The position numbers and the translations under genes are program-made. From contig NZ_JAVIWI010000001.1 in assembly GCF_034314085.1 (NCBI RefSeq), positions 992,001 to 1,056,000 on the forward strand: DNA of 64,000 nt, given 5' to 3'. The DNA is from Undibacterium sp. 5I1 (lineage in GTDB: Bacteria; Pseudomonadota; Gammaproteobacteria; Burkholderiales; Burkholderiaceae_D). The notes beneath the pieces were generated by a model. The model did not search any database. It was not told where the DNA came from and worked only from the letters and a program-made list of their open reading frames with translations. This document shows positions 61,953 to 64,000 of the stretch, piece after piece (within the stretch, counting starts at the first letter, position 1; the number at the start of each line of letters is the position of its first letter).

Positions 61953-64000
61953 ATGTCCTATAAAATGCATAACCATAAACGCTTACCGATGATCTCTCTC
62001 GGACGCAAAGTGCTGGGTACAGCGGTAGCCTCAACTTTGTTCATGTTCTCCAGCGCAAACGCTACAGGTCTTGGCAAGTTGACGGTGTTATCTGCTCTGG
62101 GGCAGCCACTACGTGCTGAGATCGAATTAACATCACCGAACAAAGATGAAATTGGTTCGCTAGTGCCGAAGTTAGCTTCTGCTGATGCATTTCGCCAAGC
62201 AAGCATCGATTTAAACCCGGCATTATTATCTCTGCGCTTTAGCGTTGAGCAACGTGGATCGGGATATGTCATCCGTGTTAGCTCAAATCAGGCCATGAAT
62301 GAACCGTTTGTGGATATGTTGTTAGAACTAAACTCTAGCAATGGTAAGTTGTTGCGTGAATACACATTTTTGTTGGATCCTGCAGAATTGAGAAATAGTC
62401 AGTCAGCTCAGGTTGCCAATCCGGTCAACGTGCCAGGTGCTACACAATCTAGCTCCAATCAAACATCCGTGCAAAGTAAGGCTGATACTGGTTCGATAAA
62501 CACCGCGCGAGCGAGAGATAAGAAAGTAACCGGACTAAAAAATGAATCGAGTGTTCCCGCTAAATCGTCTGGTGACTATCAAGTCAAAATGGGAGACACA
62601 TTAAGCAAAATAGCAGGCGCATATAAGAGTGATGGCGTTTCGCTAGATCAGATGCTTGTTAGCTTGTATAAGGCAAATCCACAAGCGTTTGCGGGGAACA
62701 ACATGAACCGCCTGAAGTCCGGGCAAATTCTGTCTATTCCTGATGTAGATGCAAGCCGCTCTATTTCCTCCGGCGATGCACACTCTACGGTTATGGCACA
62801 TGCTGCTGATTTTAGTGCTTATAGAAACAAGTTGGCTGGTCAAGTAGAAAGAGCACCTGCTGAAAAAGTAGTTGCGCCGAAGCAAACAGCCAGCGGAGTG
62901 ATTACGGCTAAAGTAAAAGAGGTGCCGACCGCTACCAATGAAGCATTAGATAAATTGAAATTATCTAAAGCTACTCCAAGCGCGTCAGCTAAATCTACGA
63001 CTGGTAAAGTACTAGCAGAGGAAGATAAACTCGCCAAAGATAAAGCAATTGCAGACGCGAATGCACGGGTCAAAGAGTTGGAGAAAAACGTCGAAGGCTT
63101 GCAAAAAATACTACAAATAAAAGACAAGGATTTGAGTGACAAACAGGCCGCCGCGAAAAAGATGGCTGCTTCTACTTCTGCCCCAGTGGCACCAATTAAT
63201 TCCCCCGCTGTTGACAGTGTTGCAGCCAGTACTGTAGCTGCTTTAGTACCAGCATCGTCAACTGCTGCAACTCCAACTCCAGCTCCCAAACGTAAAATTG
63301 CGCCTCCGCCACCTCCACCACCTGAGCCAGGGATCTTTGATGGAATTATGAGCAGTGGGTTTGTATATCCCATCGCTGCTATCCTTGCACTATTAGGCGG
63401 ATACGGCTTTTACTCTAACCGCCGCAAGAAAAGCCTACAGCAATTTGAAGATAGCATCTTGACCGGTTCGAGTATGAAGGCTAATTCTATGTTCGGATCG
63501 ACCGGCGGCCAGAGTGTTGATACAAATAATAGTGTATTTAACTCTAACTTTGCGCCATCTGCTAGCCAATTGGATGCAAATGAGGTTGATCCGGTCGCTG
63601 AAGCTGATGTGTATATCGCCTACGGACGTGACTCCCAGGCCGAAGAGATTTTAAAAGAAGCACTACGTACTCAGCCCGACAGACATGCGGTCAGAGTTAA
63701 ATTGCTCGAAATTTATTTCACTCGTAAAGATGTGAAATCATTTGAGCGTTTGGCTGGCGAATTGTATGGAATGACAAGCGGTGATGGTGATGATTGGGCG
63801 CAAGCTGCATCTATGGGAATTGTATTAGACCCTCATAATCCGTTATACGCAGGTGGAAAAGCTCAGGTTGATTCTAATGCAACAGGCTTGGGTTCTGGCA
63901 CCCAGCCATTAGAAGATTTGGATCCAGACGCGTTACTGGCAAATTCTTTGTCCCACGATATGTTGGAGTCGATCAGCATTATAGATACAGCTGCTGGTCT
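61953..64000 (+). CDS. fimV: FimV family pilus-assembly/polar hub protein, 5' part
   Basis: The first 682 codons of a frame running off the right edge. The signal peptide ends SSANA (about residue 36), followed by the FimV N-terminal domain (GLGKLTVLSALGQPLRAEIEL). A LysM domain lies near 207-250 (YQVKMGDTLSKIAGAYKSD), then a coiled coil (about 350-400), a Pro-rich stretch and a membrane helix at about 470-488. The cytoplasmic part contains TPR-like helices (DVYIAYGRDSQAEEILKEAL). FimV binds peptidoglycan and organises type IV pili, twitching and polar cAMP signalling. Its position after asd is the Burkholderiales norm. Confidence 0.95.
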   Translation, partial: MSYKMHNHKRLPMISLGRKVLGTAVASTLFMFSSANATGLGKLTVLSALGQPLRAEIELTSPNKDEIGSLVPKLASADAFRQASIDLNPALLSLRFSVEQRGSGYVIRVSSNQAMNEPFVDMLLELNSSNGKLLREYTFLLDPAELRNSQSAQVANPVNVPGATQSSSNQTSVQSKADTGSINTARARDKKVTGLKNESSVPAKSSGDYQVKMGDTLSKIAGAYKSDGVSLDQMLVSLYKANPQAFAGNNMNRLKSGQILSIPDVDASRSISSGDAHSTVMAHAADFSAYRNKLAGQVERAPAEKVVAPKQTASGVITAKVKEVPTATNEALDKLKLSKATPSASAKSTTGKVLAEEDKLAKDKAIADANARVKELEKNVEGLQKILQIKDKDLSDKQAAAKKMAASTSAPVAPINSPAVDSVAASTVAALVPASSTAATPTPAPKRKIAPPPPPPPEPGIFDGIMSSGFVYPIAAILALLGGYGFYSNRRKKSLQQFEDSILTGSSMKANSMFGSTGGQSVDTNNSVFNSNFAPSASQLDANEVDPVAEADVYIAYGRDSQAEEILKEALRTQPDRHAVRVKLLEIYFTRKDVKSFERLAGELYGMTSGDGDDWAQAASMGIVLDPHNPLYAGGKAQVDSNATGLGSGTQPLEDLDPDALLANSLSHDMLESISIIDTAAG

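Overview
The window is a chromosomal segment of a betaproteobacterium, most likely order Burkholderiales and probably family Oxalobacteraceae (an Undibacterium-like genus is a guess). The evidence is gene order: tig-tRNA-Leu neighbourhood-clpP-clpX-lon, rpsF-priB-rpsR-rplI-dnaB, tsaB-rimI-uracil-DNA glycosylase, and leuC-entericidin-like lipoprotein-leuD-leuB-asd-fimV, all typical of that order. Base composition is moderate, with very AT-rich intergenic stretches. I see no phage, insertion sequence, integrase or CRISPR array.

Layout. 1-3.1 kb: the start of an outer-membrane beta-barrel gene, a small secreted protein, and a soxR gene divergent from a questin-oxidase-like gene that carries a SoxR-type promoter. 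3.2-8.7 kb (minus strand): an organosulfur cluster (acyl-CoA-dehydrogenase-like flavoenzyme, MetN/MetI/MetQ-type transporter, flavin-dependent monooxygenase) whose binding-protein gene has an in-frame TGA. 9-16.5 kb: kup, then two identical tRNA-Arg(ACG) genes flanking a Fur-box operon (small Cys-pair protein, DUF2325 protein, Fur family regulator) and a DUF898/M48-peptidase operon. 16.6-20.6 kb: two secreted carbohydrate-active enzymes, a decayed SDR gene and a thioredoxin-like gene. 20.6-27 kb: tsaB-rimI, a UDG, DUF1853, lplT, radA. 27.2-32.9 kb: squalene genes hpnE, hpnD and, separately, hpnC, with lipoproteins and an M24-family protein between them. 33-37.5 kb: an RND efflux pair. 37.7-45 kb: tRNA-Leu(UAG), tig, clpP, clpX, lon, lexA. 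45.2-50.3 kb: rpsF-priB-rpsR-rplI, dnaB, and a DUF47/Pit phosphate uptake pair. 50.4-55.3 kb: a LytS/LytTR-type two-component system and a REC-DUF3369-GGDEF-EAL protein. 55.5-64 kb: aroC, leuC-lipoprotein-leuD-leuB-asd, and the 5' part of fimV, cut by the window edge.

The most unusual signal outside the genes is a dispersed family of about 80-90 bp elements, seven copies spread through the window and all intergenic. Each has ATACTCCC-like ends and an inner GTCCA/TGGAC hairpin. Several intergenic regions also carry short perfect or near-perfect tandem duplications of 11-17 bp. Most genes are ordinary core metabolism. The accessory interest is in the repeat family, the SoxR/questin-oxidase divergon, the Fur-box DUF2325 operon and the broken sulfur-source transporter.
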